Shown: positions 14,897 to 23,662 of the stretch, in pieces
Layout: each line of letters opens with the position of its first letter
Position numbering within the stretch: position 1 is the stretch's first letter
From: Candidatus Rokuibacteriota bacterium
GTDB taxonomy: Bacteria > Methylomirabilota > Methylomirabilia > Rokubacteriales > CSP1-6
DNA: 54,197 nucleotides
Assembly (NCBI GenBank): GCA_003220495.1
Contig: QHSP01000044.1
Span: forward strand, 1-54,197
Direction of reading: 5' to 3'
Program-made: the position numbers and the translations under genes
Notes under the pieces: model-generated
Told to the model about the DNA's origin: nothing
What the model saw: only the letters and a program-made list of their open reading frames with translations
Databases searched by the model: none

Positions 14897-16212
14897 GCGA
14901 GCCCCTCGGCGATCCGGCCGACCTCGAGCCCATGCACGTCACCGGGCAGGCGGTCGAGCGTCGCCCGCTCGCCAACGACGAACACGCGGGTCGGCGTGCC
15001 GAGCGCCTCCAGATGACGGACGAGCTCCTGGCGCGCGTCGTCCCAGGCGAGCAGCACGCAGACGCAGCCGCTCAGCAAATCGTGGCGGTCGATCACCGCG
15101 TGGTGAAGCGAGCGGAACGGCTTGTCCTGGCACGGGCCGACGCACGCGAGCACCTCGAGTAGCTGCTCGGTGTGCGCGACTCCGCGCCCGGCGGTGAAGC
15201 AGTACGCCTCCGGCCCGACGAACATCAGATCGAGAAGCGACTCCTGCGTCTGCATCGAGATCGCGATCGACGCGGCGACGGAGACGGCTTCCTCGAAGAC
15301 CGGATCGCCGAGGTGAGTCGTGAACGTGTCCAGGACGAGGGCGTGGCGCACGAAGAACTCGTCGAGGTACTCCTTCACCACCGGCCGGCCTACACGGGCG
15401 AAGCTCTTCCAGTGGATGCGGCGCATCGGATCGCCCGCCCGATAGTCGCGCAGCGACACGAACTCCTCGGAATCGCCGACGGTGGACGCGAGCGCGACGC
15501 CGCCCGGCTGGTACTTGCGCGTGCCGGCGATCCGGATCTCCGCCATCGGATACCGCTTTGGCAAGACGAGGAGCGATTGGGGGAGCGCGATCGACTTGAG
15601 CGCCTGGATCAGGCCCAGCGGATCCGGCCGCGCGATCGTGACGCCCTTGAACCGCAGATGGCCCCGGCGCAGTGGCGTGATCTCGACCATGACCTCGGTC
15701 TCGACCACGGGGTCGAGCGGGGGCAGCGGCCGCGGCGGGATGACCGCGCCGCGCTTCTGCGAGACGAGCCAGGCCCAGCGCGGATAGCCGACCTGCCGGT
15801 CGAACCAGTTCCGCCGCTCCTCGCCAGGCTCGCGCGCCGTCACGAACTCCTCGAACGAAGGGCGCGGATCGCTGAGCTCATCCAGCAGCACAAGCCCGGC
15901 CTGGCGCCGGCCAGTCTGATTGGCGATCGCGACGCGGTACGTGACCGGCACCCCGACGGAGGCGAAGCGGGGCAGGATCCGGCGCGCCGCGAATCGGCCG
16001 CGAAAGACGAGGCTCGACGCCGCCGAGAGGACGACGAGGGCGAGCACCAGGGTCAAGACCTGGTAGCCGACCGTGCGGTTCGTATCCAGGCCGATCACGA
16101 CGGCGGCACCGAGCACGCCGAGGGCCAGCGACCCGGCACGGGTGCACCGCCGGTCGAGCCGGTACTGGAACGCCGAGAAGGAGTTGAACCAGCGAAACAG
16201 GAGGCGCTTCAT
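14887..16212 (-). CDS. DUF58-domain protein
   Basis: The 441-residue protein has two N-terminal membrane segments (about residues 27-70), then a beta-rich region, then the DUF58 hallmark EEFVSLRDYRAGDPMRRIHWKSFAR (cited here in part; about residues 245-270) within a von Willebrand-factor-A-like fold. DUF58 proteins nearly always pair with MoxR ATPases and often with TgpA, as here, and are thought to work in assembly or quality control of envelope proteins. It sits between moxR (73 nt upstream) and tgpA (overlapping). Confidence 0.9.
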   Translation of the reverse strand: MKRLLFRWFNSFSAFQYRLDRRCTRAGSLALGVLGAAVVIGLDTNRTVGYQVLTLVLALVVLSAASSLVFRGRFAARRILPRFASVGVPVTYRVAIANQTGRRQAGLVLLDELSDPRPSFEEFVTAREPGEERRNWFDRQVGYPRWAWLVSQKRGAVIPPRPLPPLDPVVETEVMVEITPLRRGHLRFKGVTIARPDPLGLIQALKSIALPQSLLVLPKRYPMAEIRIAGTRKYQPGGVALASTVGDSEEFVSLRDYRAGDPMRRIHWKSFARVGRPVVKEYLDEFFVRHALVLDTFTTHLGDPVFEEAVSVAASIAISMQTQESLLDLMFVGPEAYCFTAGRGVAHTEQLLEVLACVGPCQDKPFRSLHHAVIDRHDLLSGCVCVLLAWDDARQELVRHLEALGTPTRVFVVGERATLDRLPGDVHGLEVGRIAEGLACL

Positions 16213-16230
16213 AATAATTTATCGGTGCGC

Positions 16231-16276
16231 CTCGGCCGGCGGGGTCCCAGCCCCGCGACGGCCCGCAGCGCGCACC
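16231..16276 (-). repeat. Dispersed GC-rich element in the moxR-DUF58 gap
   Basis: Read on the minus strand, GCGCGCTGCGGGCC, GTCGCGGGGCTGGG and CCCCGCCGGCCGAG follow one another. Almost the same series occurs at 28455-28488, 51234-51275 and in part at 53851-53922. It fills most of the 73-nt intergenic gap. Confidence 0.65.
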
Positions 16277-16285
16277 GCGCGACGC

Positions 16286-17224
<939 letters not shown>

Positions 17225-17232
17225 GCTCCAAC

Positions 17233-17706
17233 TCAGCGCTTCCGCCGGAGCCCTTCGATCACGTCGAGCACGCGGAGGATCTCGCTCCCGTCGCGGACCA
17301 TCTCGCGATCCCCGGCTTGGCCCCAGCGGAGCACGCCGTCCCGATCCACGACGAAGGTCGAGCGATACGCGACGTTGCGATCGACGTCGAGCACGCCGTA
17401 GGCGCGGATCGCCGTGCGGTGCACGTCGCTCAGGAGCGGAAACGGCAGGTTGCGCGCTTTCATGAACGCGGCGTGGCAGAAGGAGCTGTCACCGCTGATG
17501 GCGAGCACGACGGCGTCCCGCCTGGTGATCTCGTTGGCGACCCGACCCAGGTCGCTCAGCTCGGGCGTTCAGATACCCCCCCAGTCGTAACAATAGAAGA
17601 CGAGCACGACGTCCTTGCCCTTGAAGTCGGCCAGGGACGTCTCGCCGCCCGCGCTCGACGGCAGCGAGAAGCCCGGCGCCGCCTGGCCGAAGCGGAGACC
17701 GGTCAC
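17233..17706 (-). CDS. Peroxiredoxin (AhpC/TSA-Redoxin) selenoprotein with internal TGA
   Basis: From GTG 17706 (GGGGAG ribosome site 7 nt upstream) the frame runs to 17233 with one TGA at 17571-17569, codon 46. Read through, it is a 157-residue peroxiredoxin: LRFGQAAPGFSLPS, VVLVFYCYDWGGI-U46-TPELSDL, AISGDSSFCHAAF, STFVVDRDGVLRWGQ. U46 sits exactly at the peroxidatic Cys (family pattern FYPADWSPVCTDEL). The conserved Pro and Thr before it are Cys39 and Gly43 here; Cys77 may resolve the oxidised Sec. No signal peptide, so cytoplasmic. The expected reaction is thiol-dependent reduction of peroxides. A SECIS-like hairpin follows the TGA. It leads the moxR operon. Confidence 0.85.
17537..17555 (-). 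promoter_or_regulatory. Candidate bacterial SECIS hairpin for the peroxiredoxin
   Basis: On the minus strand, 13 nt after the TGA, the stem GCGACC/GGTCGC (6 bp) encloses the loop TGGGTCG. Loop guanines are 21-23 nt after the TGA, the same spacing as in the AhpD-like gene. Confidence 0.7.
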
Positions 17707-17819
17707 GCGAGATCTCCCCGGCGGTGGACGCTGACGCGATTGGTCACGCGGCGCTTCATGGGGTGGCTATTCCGGTATACCACGTTCGGCGCCGCGGCCG
17801 GAAAGGCCCTGGCGGGAGC

Positions 17820-17825
17820 TAGAAT
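17820..17825 (+). promoter_or_regulatory. -10 box of the NrtS-like gene, leaderless layout
   Basis: TAGAAT (5 of 6 to consensus) ends 6 nt before the GTG start at 17832, leaving no room for a ribosome site. No clear -35 box is visible. Confidence 0.4.
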
Positions 17826-17831
17826 CGGCCC

Positions 17832-18149
17832 GTGAATCCTCCGCCAACCGGCCGCTGCGACTCGTGCGGGCGCGAGCCCGTCCGGCGGCTCTTCCTCTTC
17901 CGGACCGGCCACGACGCGGTGCTCAAATGCGGCGGGTGTGCGCTGCGACACCGGCCCTTGCTGAAGCGCTCGCTCGGAATCGCCGCCATCGTGGGTACCG
18001 TGCTCCTGGCCATCAACCAGGGTGACGTGCTGCTGTCGGCCCGGTGGCCGGCCGCCCTCGCCTGGAAGGTGCCGCTCACCTATCTCGTACCGTTCCTGGT
18101 CGCGACGTGGGGCGCGCTCCTGAACAGTCGCGTCCCCGGAGCGGGCTGA
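17832..18149 (+). CDS. NrtS-like small membrane protein with N-terminal zinc ribbon
   Basis: The 105-residue protein starts with a zinc ribbon (C9xxC12 and CGGC at about residues 37-40). It then has LLKRSLGIAAIVGTVLLAINQGD, a short loop and WKVPLTYLVPFLVATWGALLNSR, two membrane helices. The second part matches the pattern I know from NrtS, a small protein described as a nitrate/nitrite transporter (INQGD, W..PLTY.VP..V...G). The fused zinc ribbon is unusual for that family and could sense redox state or metal. Transport activity is inferred. The gene is transcribed away from the selenoperoxiredoxin operon. Confidence 0.6.
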   Translation: MNPPPTGRCDSCGREPVRRLFLFRTGHDAVLKCGGCALRHRPLLKRSLGIAAIVGTVLLAINQGDVLLSARWPAALAWKVPLTYLVPFLVATWGALLNSRVPGAG

Positions 18150-18274
18150 CGCTCGCGAATTCTTCCGCGGGTCACGCCGGACGCCTGATGAGCCACCAGA
18201 TCCGGTAGCCACCGGCGTCGGCGGCGCCCACCACTCGCGTCTACGATTTCCTTCGTGGGCTGAAGAACCCGGTT

Positions 18275-18282
18275 GCTAGCGT
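18275..18282 (+). promoter_or_regulatory. Extended -10 box upstream of the 139-aa gene
   Basis: GCTAGCGT preceded by T (TTGCTAGCGT, hexamer 18277-18282) lies 34 nt before ATG 18317. It shares the TGCTAGnnT pattern seen elsewhere. The remaining upstream gap (18150-18270) shows nothing else I can name. Confidence 0.35.
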
Positions 18283-18316
18283 GTCTCCCCGAAAGATTTT
18301 CCTCAGGGGGAGAGCG

Positions 18317-18736
18317 ATGGACGATCCCGGCGGACGATGGATCGAGTTCACGACCCAGGACGGCCGCACGAGCCGCATGCGCGTCGAGCAGATCGACACG
18401 GTGATGCGCGCGCACGGCGGCGACGCAGGCGTCATCCACACGAGCCTGGGCGAGCTCATCAGGGTGCTCAACGTCACCCACGTCCTCAAGCAGTGGCGGC
18501 ATCGACTGCTCTTCATCGTCTCGCGCCAGGCGATCAGCTATCACGGCTACCTCCAGCGCGCATTCTCCGACCTCGACTGGGCCGAGGTGATCTTCGACCG
18601 CCGACGCGGCGAGCGACGTCAGCAGGAGTCGCCGTGGATGGTCGAGCGGCGCGCGCGCGGCCGGCGCGCGCAGCCCGACGTCGACGCGCGCGTGCGCGCG
18701 TTCGGCTGGGCGATCGTCCGCGTCAACCGCGCCTAG
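18317..18736 (+). CDS. Hypothetical protein with DRRRGERR motif, 139 aa
   Basis: The start is ATG 18317 with GGGGGAGAG directly upstream, giving 139 residues (MDDPGGRWIEF). The first 60 residues look like a small beta-rich module (IEFTTQDGRTSRMRVEQIDTV in style, GVIHTSLGELIRVLN) similar to short regulatory or FlbD-like folds. The end carries VIFDRRRGERRQQ and ERRARGRR, basic motifs found in the same arrangement in the gene at 38473-38853. Function unknown. Its stop overlaps the convergent aldo/keto reductase stop by 4 bp. Confidence 0.7.
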   Translation: MDDPGGRWIEFTTQDGRTSRMRVEQIDTVMRAHGGDAGVIHTSLGELIRVLNVTHVLKQWRHRLLFIVSRQAISYHGYLQRAFSDLDWAEVIFDRRRGERRQQESPWMVERRARGRRAQPDVDARVRAFGWAIVRVNRA

Positions 18737-19716
18737 GCGAGCCCGGTCCAGAGCGCGGCGAGGCGCTGGAGCGCCGCCGGAGGTAGCGGCCCCCGGTTGA
18801 CCGCGGCCGCGGCGGCCTCGAGATGCTCGAGGCTCGAGTAGCCGACGAGGACCGTCGAGACCGCATCCGACCCCACCGCGAGGCGGATCGACGCCTCGAT
18901 CAGATTCTCGACGTGTCCTTCCCGCACGAGCGCGCCGAGCCGCTGCGCCCGGGCCACGTCGGTCCGGTAGTCGGGCGCGGTCGAGATCGGATCGACCGAG
19001 GGCACCGCGACGGGATGTCGCGTCTCGACGCCGCTCAGCGCGCCGGCCGCCAGCACGCGGATCACGATGACGCCCATGCGGCGCTCGCGCGTGCGGTCGA
19101 GGAGCCGGCCGAAATCCTGGGCGGGAAAGCCCGACGGCACCGCGGCGCCGGCGCTCGGGTTGAGCAGGTTGTAGCAGACCTGCGCCGTATCGATCGTGCC
19201 GGCGTCGATCGCCTGGTGCAGCGCGGGTGTCTCGCCGAGCGCGGTGATCCCGCAGAATCCGACCTTCCCCTGCTGGCGGAGCTTCTGGACGGCCGGGACC
19301 ACTTCGCTCAGGACGTCGCCGAGGCTCAGGGCGCCGGGGCCGCGCGCTGGCTCGATCCGGTTGTGGAGCTGAAACAGGTCGACGCGCTCCATCCCGAGAC
19401 GCTTCAGGCTCGCGTCGAGCGAGCGCGCCACCGCGCCGGGGATATCACGCAGATCGGGAGGATCGAGCCGGAACTTCGTGCCGACCTGCACCGGCGCCTT
19501 CAGCGCCTTCAGGACCTGGCCGAGGTTGCGCTCGGACTCGCCGTCGCCGTACGACGGCGCGGTGTCGAAGTAGTTGACGCCAAGCTCCATCGCCCGTGCG
19601 ACCGCGCGCTCGCGCTCGGCCGGTGTGCCGCGGATGATGAGCCCGCCGACGTTGCCGCAGCCGAACCCGAGCGTCGAGACCCTGAGACCCGTCTTGCCGA
19701 GATTTCGCAATTCCAT
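18733..19716 (-). CDS. Aldo/keto reductase
   Basis: The 327-residue protein has the TIM-barrel AKR signatures MELRNLGKTGLRVSTLGFGCGNVGG, cited in part, then GVNYFDTAPSYGDGESE (catalytic Asp and Tyr), VGTKFRL (Lys) and LFQLHNR (His), so the D-Y-K-H tetrad is complete. NADPH-binding residues occur near the C-terminal IEASIRLAVGSDAVSTVLVG. The family reduces carbonyls or oxidises sugars; the substrate is unknown. It stands alone, convergent with the upstream gene and divergent from the DinB gene. Confidence 0.88.
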   Translation of the reverse strand: MELRNLGKTGLRVSTLGFGCGNVGGLIIRGTPAERERAVARAMELGVNYFDTAPSYGDGESERNLGQVLKALKAPVQVGTKFRLDPPDLRDIPGAVARSLDASLKRLGMERVDLFQLHNRIEPARGPGALSLGDVLSEVVPAVQKLRQQGKVGFCGITALGETPALHQAIDAGTIDTAQVCYNLLNPSAGAAVPSGFPAQDFGRLLDRTRERRMGVIVIRVLAAGALSGVETRHPVAVPSVDPISTAPDYRTDVARAQRLGALVREGHVENLIEASIRLAVGSDAVSTVLVGYSSLEHLEAAAAAVNRGPLPPAALQRLAALWTGLA

Positions 19717-19860
19717 GCGCGCGCCTCCCGTTGCTGTCGTCGGGAACTATTCGCCGATGCTCCGAGCGTTGTCAAGCCGGGGCGAGGGCTCCGGTCGCGG
19801 CCGGCGCGCACTTCAGGTAGAGTCGGACCGGACGCGCAGCGACAGCGTCGGGAGGTGCGC

Positions 19861-20322
19861 ATGGCCCGGTCGTACGTCACCGAGAACAATCACGCGCGCG
19901 CCCGGCTGCGCGCCCTCGTCGACCGCCTGAGCGACGGCGAGCTCGCCCGCCCGCTCGACGCCGGCTGGACGGTGGGCGCCGTCCTCGCCCACCTGGCCTT
20001 CTGGGATCAGCGCACGCTGATCCTGATCGAGCGCTGGGAGAAAGAGGGTTCGCGCGCGGTTCCGCGCTCGATCGACAGCAAGGACGTCGACTGGATCAAC
20101 GACTCGGCCAAGGCGCTCTGTCTCGCGCTCCCGCCGCGTGCGGCGGCGCGGCTCGCGGTCGCCGTCGCGGACGCGGTTGACCGCCGGGTCGAGACGCTGT
20201 CGGACGAGCTCGTGGCGGCGAACGCCGGGGCGGGCAGCCCGATCAATCTGCTCCGCGCCGAGCACCGGCAAGAGCACCTCGACGAGATCGAGCGAGCCTT
20301 CGGTCAGGGCCGCGCCCGCTAG
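19861..20322 (+). CDS. DinB/maleylpyruvate-isomerase-like four-helix protein
   Basis: ATG 19861 has a strong ribosome site (GGGAGGTG) and opens 153 residues. The helix GWTVGAVLAHLAFWDQRTL carries a His and the last helix has LLRAEHRQEHLDEIERAF with two His, the three-His metal site of the DinB/MDMPI fold. Family members are thiol-dependent metalloenzymes or stress proteins of unknown substrate. It is followed by a convergent kinase gene after 17 nt. Confidence 0.8.
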   Translation: MARSYVTENNHARARLRALVDRLSDGELARPLDAGWTVGAVLAHLAFWDQRTLILIERWEKEGSRAVPRSIDSKDVDWINDSAKALCLALPPRAAARLAVAVADAVDRRVETLSDELVAANAGAGSPINLLRAEHRQEHLDEIERAFGQGRAR

Positions 20323-20339
20323 CGGCGCGGGCGCCCGCT

Positions 20340-22151
20340 CTACTTGACGGGGCGCGCGGCTCGGGCCCGGATCGCGGCTTCACCGTAGCGCTCGGCCGCG
20401 TCCTGATACGCCCGGACGGCCGCGGCGAGCTCCTTGCGGCTCGCGAGGCCGTCACCCTCCACCTGCCGGGCCTGCGCCTGGTCGAAGAGATCTCTTGCGA
20501 GCTGATCCGCCTCGGCGGCGAGGGCTTGCTGACGACCCCCTGCCGCCGCCGCGTGCGCCTGATCGAGGCTGCTCCTCAGGCGCGCGAGCTGGCGCTCCTT
20601 CTCCTCCTCGCGCGGAGCCTCCGCCATCGCTGTCTGGTATTCGGACTGCGCCTCGGCGAACAGGCGGGCGGCCGCCGCGTAGTCGGACTTTCCCAGCGCG
20701 GCGTCGCCGTCACGCTCCTTGCTCTGCGCCGATGCGAATCGTTGGCGCGCGTAGAACCCGGCGGCCACCCGCTCGGCCGCCTGCCGGGCGGCGGTCATTC
20801 GTGACCGGGCTTGCTCCGCCTCCTCGCGTGGGCCCGAGGGCGCGACGGCGACCGATTGGACCTGGTCGCGCTCGCGTGGTGGGGGGCTCGTCCGGTCCGT
20901 TTTGCTCGACGCCGCGGCGGGAGGCGAGGTGGCCGCCGCGGGGCGCGCCGCCTCGTCACGGACGGGGTCCGCGGGGCGGGGCAGCTCCGTCGTCGGTGCC
21001 GTGTTCGCCGCGCCCGTACTCGACATCGCCGCTGCGCGTTGGTCGTCGCGGACACCGCGAGGAGCGGCCGGGGGCCACAGGTAGAAAGCCGCGGCGACGG
21101 CCGCGGTGAGGGCAGCGCCGGTTCCGATCGCGATTCGAGGCAGGCGCCGAACCTGTTCTCGATCGGTCTCGGGTGCGGCGGCGGCGTCGGGTTGTCGAAA
21201 GAGACGGGCTGAGCCTTCGCGGTCGATCGGCCGCGCGGCGGGCGTCGCGGCAGCCTGACCGGACGGCCCCAGGAGGGACGACGGCCGCGCGATCGGCTTG
21301 TCGTCGCCGAGGCGCACACCGCCGCCGTCCTCGGGGAGCTCGCGCTCCACCAGCTCGAGCTGCCGACCCATCTGCCCGAGGTCGGCGAAGCGATCGCCGG
21401 GCTCTTTCTGCAGCGCTCGTTCGATGACGTCGGAAAGCTCGGACGGCAGACTCGGGTCGAGCTCGCTGAGCCGGGGCGGCGTGGCAGTCCGGAGCTGCTC
21501 GAGGATCTGCAGCGGATCGTCGCCCGAGAAGGGCGGCCGCCCGCTCAGAAGCTCGTAGGACACCGCCGCGACCGAGAAGATGTCCGAGCGGCGGTCCGCC
21601 TGGCCGCGCACCTGCTCGGGGGCCATGTAACGAAGCGTGCCCATGAACATCCCGCTGCGGGTGCGATCCCGTTGAGTGGCGGCTCCGGCGATCTGCGCGA
21701 TCCCGAAATCCAGGATCTTCACCTGACCCGTGCGCAGGACGAGGATGTTCGCGGGCTTGACGTCGCGATGCACGACGCCCTTCTGGTGAGCGTAGTGAAG
21801 CCCTTCACACATCTGCCGCACGATGTCGAGCTTGTCCTTCAGGGTCAGCTGCGCCTGCCGGGCGATGACTCGCCCGAGCTCCTCGCCCTCGAGCAGCTCC
21901 ATCACGATGAAGAGCCGCCCGTCGTCTTCCCCCATGTCGTGGATGATGACGATGTTCGGATGAGTGATCCGGGCACAGGCCTGAGCCTCGCGGAAGAAGC
22001 GCGCGCGCAGCGCGGGCGTGACCTCGAGGTTGGAAATGACCTTGAGCGCCACCGAGCGCTGCAGGATCGGATCGCGGGCCCTGAAGATCGTGCCCATGCC
22101 GCCCCGGCCGATCTGGCCGATCACTTCGTACTTACCGATCTTCGCAGCCAT
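20340..22151 (-). CDS. Transmembrane Ser/Thr protein kinase (PknB/Hanks type)
   Basis: The 603-residue protein has a complete N-terminal Hanks kinase domain: GRGGMGTIFRARD (glycine loop), VALKVI (ATP Lys), HRDVKPANILV (catalytic loop), KILDFGIAQ and GTLRYMAPEQV. A Pro/Ala-rich linker follows, then one membrane helix (AIGTGAALTAAVAAAFYLW, about residue 345), a low-complexity stretch and a C-terminal Ala/Arg/Glu-rich coiled-coil region of about 190 residues in the periplasm. It lacks PASTA repeats. It probably phosphorylates cytoplasmic targets in response to an envelope signal. The target is unknown; an outer-membrane protein gene lies 221 bp upstream in the same direction. Confidence 0.92.
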   Translation of the reverse strand: MAAKIGKYEVIGQIGRGGMGTIFRARDPILQRSVALKVISNLEVTPALRARFFREAQACARITHPNIVIIHDMGEDDGRLFIVMELLEGEELGRVIARQAQLTLKDKLDIVRQMCEGLHYAHQKGVVHRDVKPANILVLRTGQVKILDFGIAQIAGAATQRDRTRSGMFMGTLRYMAPEQVRGQADRRSDIFSVAAVSYELLSGRPPFSGDDPLQILEQLRTATPPRLSELDPSLPSELSDVIERALQKEPGDRFADLGQMGRQLELVERELPEDGGGVRLGDDKPIARPSSLLGPSGQAAATPAARPIDREGSARLFRQPDAAAAPETDREQVRRLPRIAIGTGAALTAAVAAAFYLWPPAAPRGVRDDQRAAAMSSTGAANTAPTTELPRPADPVRDEAARPAAATSPPAAASSKTDRTSPPPRERDQVQSVAVAPSGPREEAEQARSRMTAARQAAERVAAGFYARQRFASAQSKERDGDAALGKSDYAAAARLFAEAQSEYQTAMAEAPREEEKERQLARLRSSLDQAHAAAAGGRQQALAAEADQLARDLFDQAQARQVEGDGLASRKELAAAVRAYQDAAERYGEAAIRARAARPVK

Positions 22152-22372
22152 CGGGACCTGGGCTCACTCCTGATCCGTCGCGTCCGGCGAGATGGGGCGC
22201 CGCTCGAGATCGCGCAGAGTGTAAGCCAGCGAACTTTCGACGCGCAAACTTTCCCGAGCCTCGGCGCGCGCTTCAGCGTGCGCGACCGGGCCTCGTCGCG
22301 GGAACGTGTCGACGAGGTCGACCGGCGCGGCGAGAGCGAGAGGGGAGCGACGAGCCCGGTCGGCGAGCTCGG

Positions 22373-22969
22373 TCAGAACCGGACCGAGATACCGTAGAGG
22401 AAGTCGTGCCCGGTGAGCTCGGTATCCGGCGCGGTCGATCGTTCGCCGTGCGAGAGACTGTCTCGACCGAACTGCAAGAATCGGTAGCCGCCGAAGAGCT
22501 CCGCGTTCCGCGCGAACCGCCACGACAGCCCGGCGCCCCAGCTGAGACCCAATGCCATCGGGCCCTCGCTCCTGGAGCCGGGCGGCCCCGAGCGCGACAC
22601 GAGTTCGGCGCCCGGGAAGAGAACGGTCGGCCCGAATGACAGATACGGGGCGAGCGAGCCAAACGCGGAAGCGCCCGAGGCGGAGGGCCACCGCAGCTTG
22701 AGATCGAACGAGATCGCGGTGCCGAGCAGATCCGTATCGATGAGGCGATACGGAGCGCTGCTGAGCGCCGGATCTTCCGTCCCGATCACCGGCCTGGTGC
22801 CGAGAGTCGAGACGCGGAATCGCGAGGTATCGACCCCGAGCGAAAAGGGCTGGGAGCCGTCGAGCCAGCGCTCGGCCTCCTGCGCCTGAGCGTCACTCGA
22901 GACGGGACGTGCCGTGAGGGCAACGACTGCCAGGACGCCGGCCCAGACCCAGCGATTTCTTTTGATCAC
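22373..22969 (-). CDS. Outer-membrane beta-barrel protein
   Basis: The 198-residue protein (GTG 22969) begins with a signal peptide (WVWAGVLAVVALTARPVSS) cut near SDAQA. The rest is a series of amphipathic strands with Gly/Ser/aromatic alternation, for example LAPYLSFGPTVLF, LGLSWGAGLSWRF and ELFGGYRFLQFG, ending FLYGISVRF with the terminal Phe used for BAM recognition. It matches small eight-stranded OmpA/OmpW-like barrels. Function unknown. The 221 bp between this gene and the kinase show no further gene. Confidence 0.75.
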   Translation of the reverse strand: MIKRNRWVWAGVLAVVALTARPVSSDAQAQEAERWLDGSQPFSLGVDTSRFRVSTLGTRPVIGTEDPALSSAPYRLIDTDLLGTAISFDLKLRWPSASGASAFGSLAPYLSFGPTVLFPGAELVSRSGPPGSRSEGPMALGLSWGAGLSWRFARNAELFGGYRFLQFGRDSLSHGERSTAPDTELTGHDFLYGISVRF

Positions 22970-22978
22970 AGGGTAGCC

Positions 22979-22984
22979 ATCCTA
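22979..22984 (-). promoter_or_regulatory. -10 box of the beta-barrel gene, leaderless layout
   Basis: TAGGAT on the minus strand ends 9 nt before GTG 22969, without a ribosome site between. Weak on its own, but it fits the pattern at other starts in the window. Confidence 0.3.
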
Positions 22985-23055
22985 CCAGCAGGAGGAACCC
23001 CGCGCGAGAAGTCGCGCGGCTCGCTCTCCGTCGCCTTCCGACCTCGGGAATCCCC

Positions 23056-23523
23056 CTACACGGAGGCGCGCTTCTCGAAGATCAGGGGCTGGTCCCGATC
23101 GTGACGCCCCTCACGGAAGAGCTCCGACGCATTCGGCAGCTCGTAGTAGATCTCGAGGTAATTCCCGTCGGGGTCGTGAAAGTAGATGCTCTTCTGACTC
23201 ACGTGGTCCACGGCGCGGACGATCGGGATCCCGTGCTCCTGGAGGGTGAAGTAGGCGTCCGCCAGCGCGGCCTCGCTCCCCACGTGGAAGGCGACGTGAT
23301 GGACACCGACGCCGCCCGGCACCACGCGCTGAGCGGGCTCGGGATTCTGAACCGGAAAGAGGTCCACGGTGTGGCCCTGTCCCTCGAGCGCCATGAAGAC
23401 GCCTCCGTGCTCGGGGTCTTCCTCCACGACTTTGAGCCCGAGGATGGTCGAGTAGAAGGCCCGCGACCGCTCCACGTCGCTCACGCGCAGCAGCACATGG
23501 CCGATCCCGTTGAGTCGAATCAT
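23056..23523 (-). CDS. VOC-family (glyoxalase/extradiol dioxygenase fold) protein
   Basis: The 155-residue protein has two beta-alpha-beta-beta-beta modules. Metal ligands are recognisable: GIGHVLLRV (His), GVHHVAFHV (His) and GNYLEIYYE (Glu), as in type I extradiol dioxygenases and glyoxalases. It starts with RLNGIGHVLLRVSDVERSRAFY and has an AGGAGG-type ribosome site. A single-domain dioxygenase or lyase on an aromatic or methylglyoxal-type substrate is likely; which one cannot be told. Confidence 0.85.
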   Translation of the reverse strand: MIRLNGIGHVLLRVSDVERSRAFYSTILGLKVVEEDPEHGGVFMALEGQGHTVDLFPVQNPEPAQRVVPGGVGVHHVAFHVGSEAALADAYFTLQEHGIPIVRAVDHVSQKSIYFHDPDGNYLEIYYELPNASELFREGRHDRDQPLIFEKRASV

Positions 23524-23662
23524 CGTCCCCTCCTCTGTCCAAGCGCCTCCGCCCGGGTGACGCGACCCTCGTACCGAAGCTCGCCCGAGCGCCTCGTGCA
23601 GCCTCCGGCCAGAGTGTACCGCGGGCCGGGCGCCTTGAGGCTAGCGGGGCGATCGGTCCAGG

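Noticed and set aside
17233-17508. 91-aa redoxin fragment starting at GTG 17508
   Set aside because: It lacks the peroxidatic half; the upstream half is in the same frame with a good start.
22152-22372. Gap between kinase and beta-barrel gene
   Set aside because: Searched for small frames and hairpins; only shadows of neighbouring codon bias seen.
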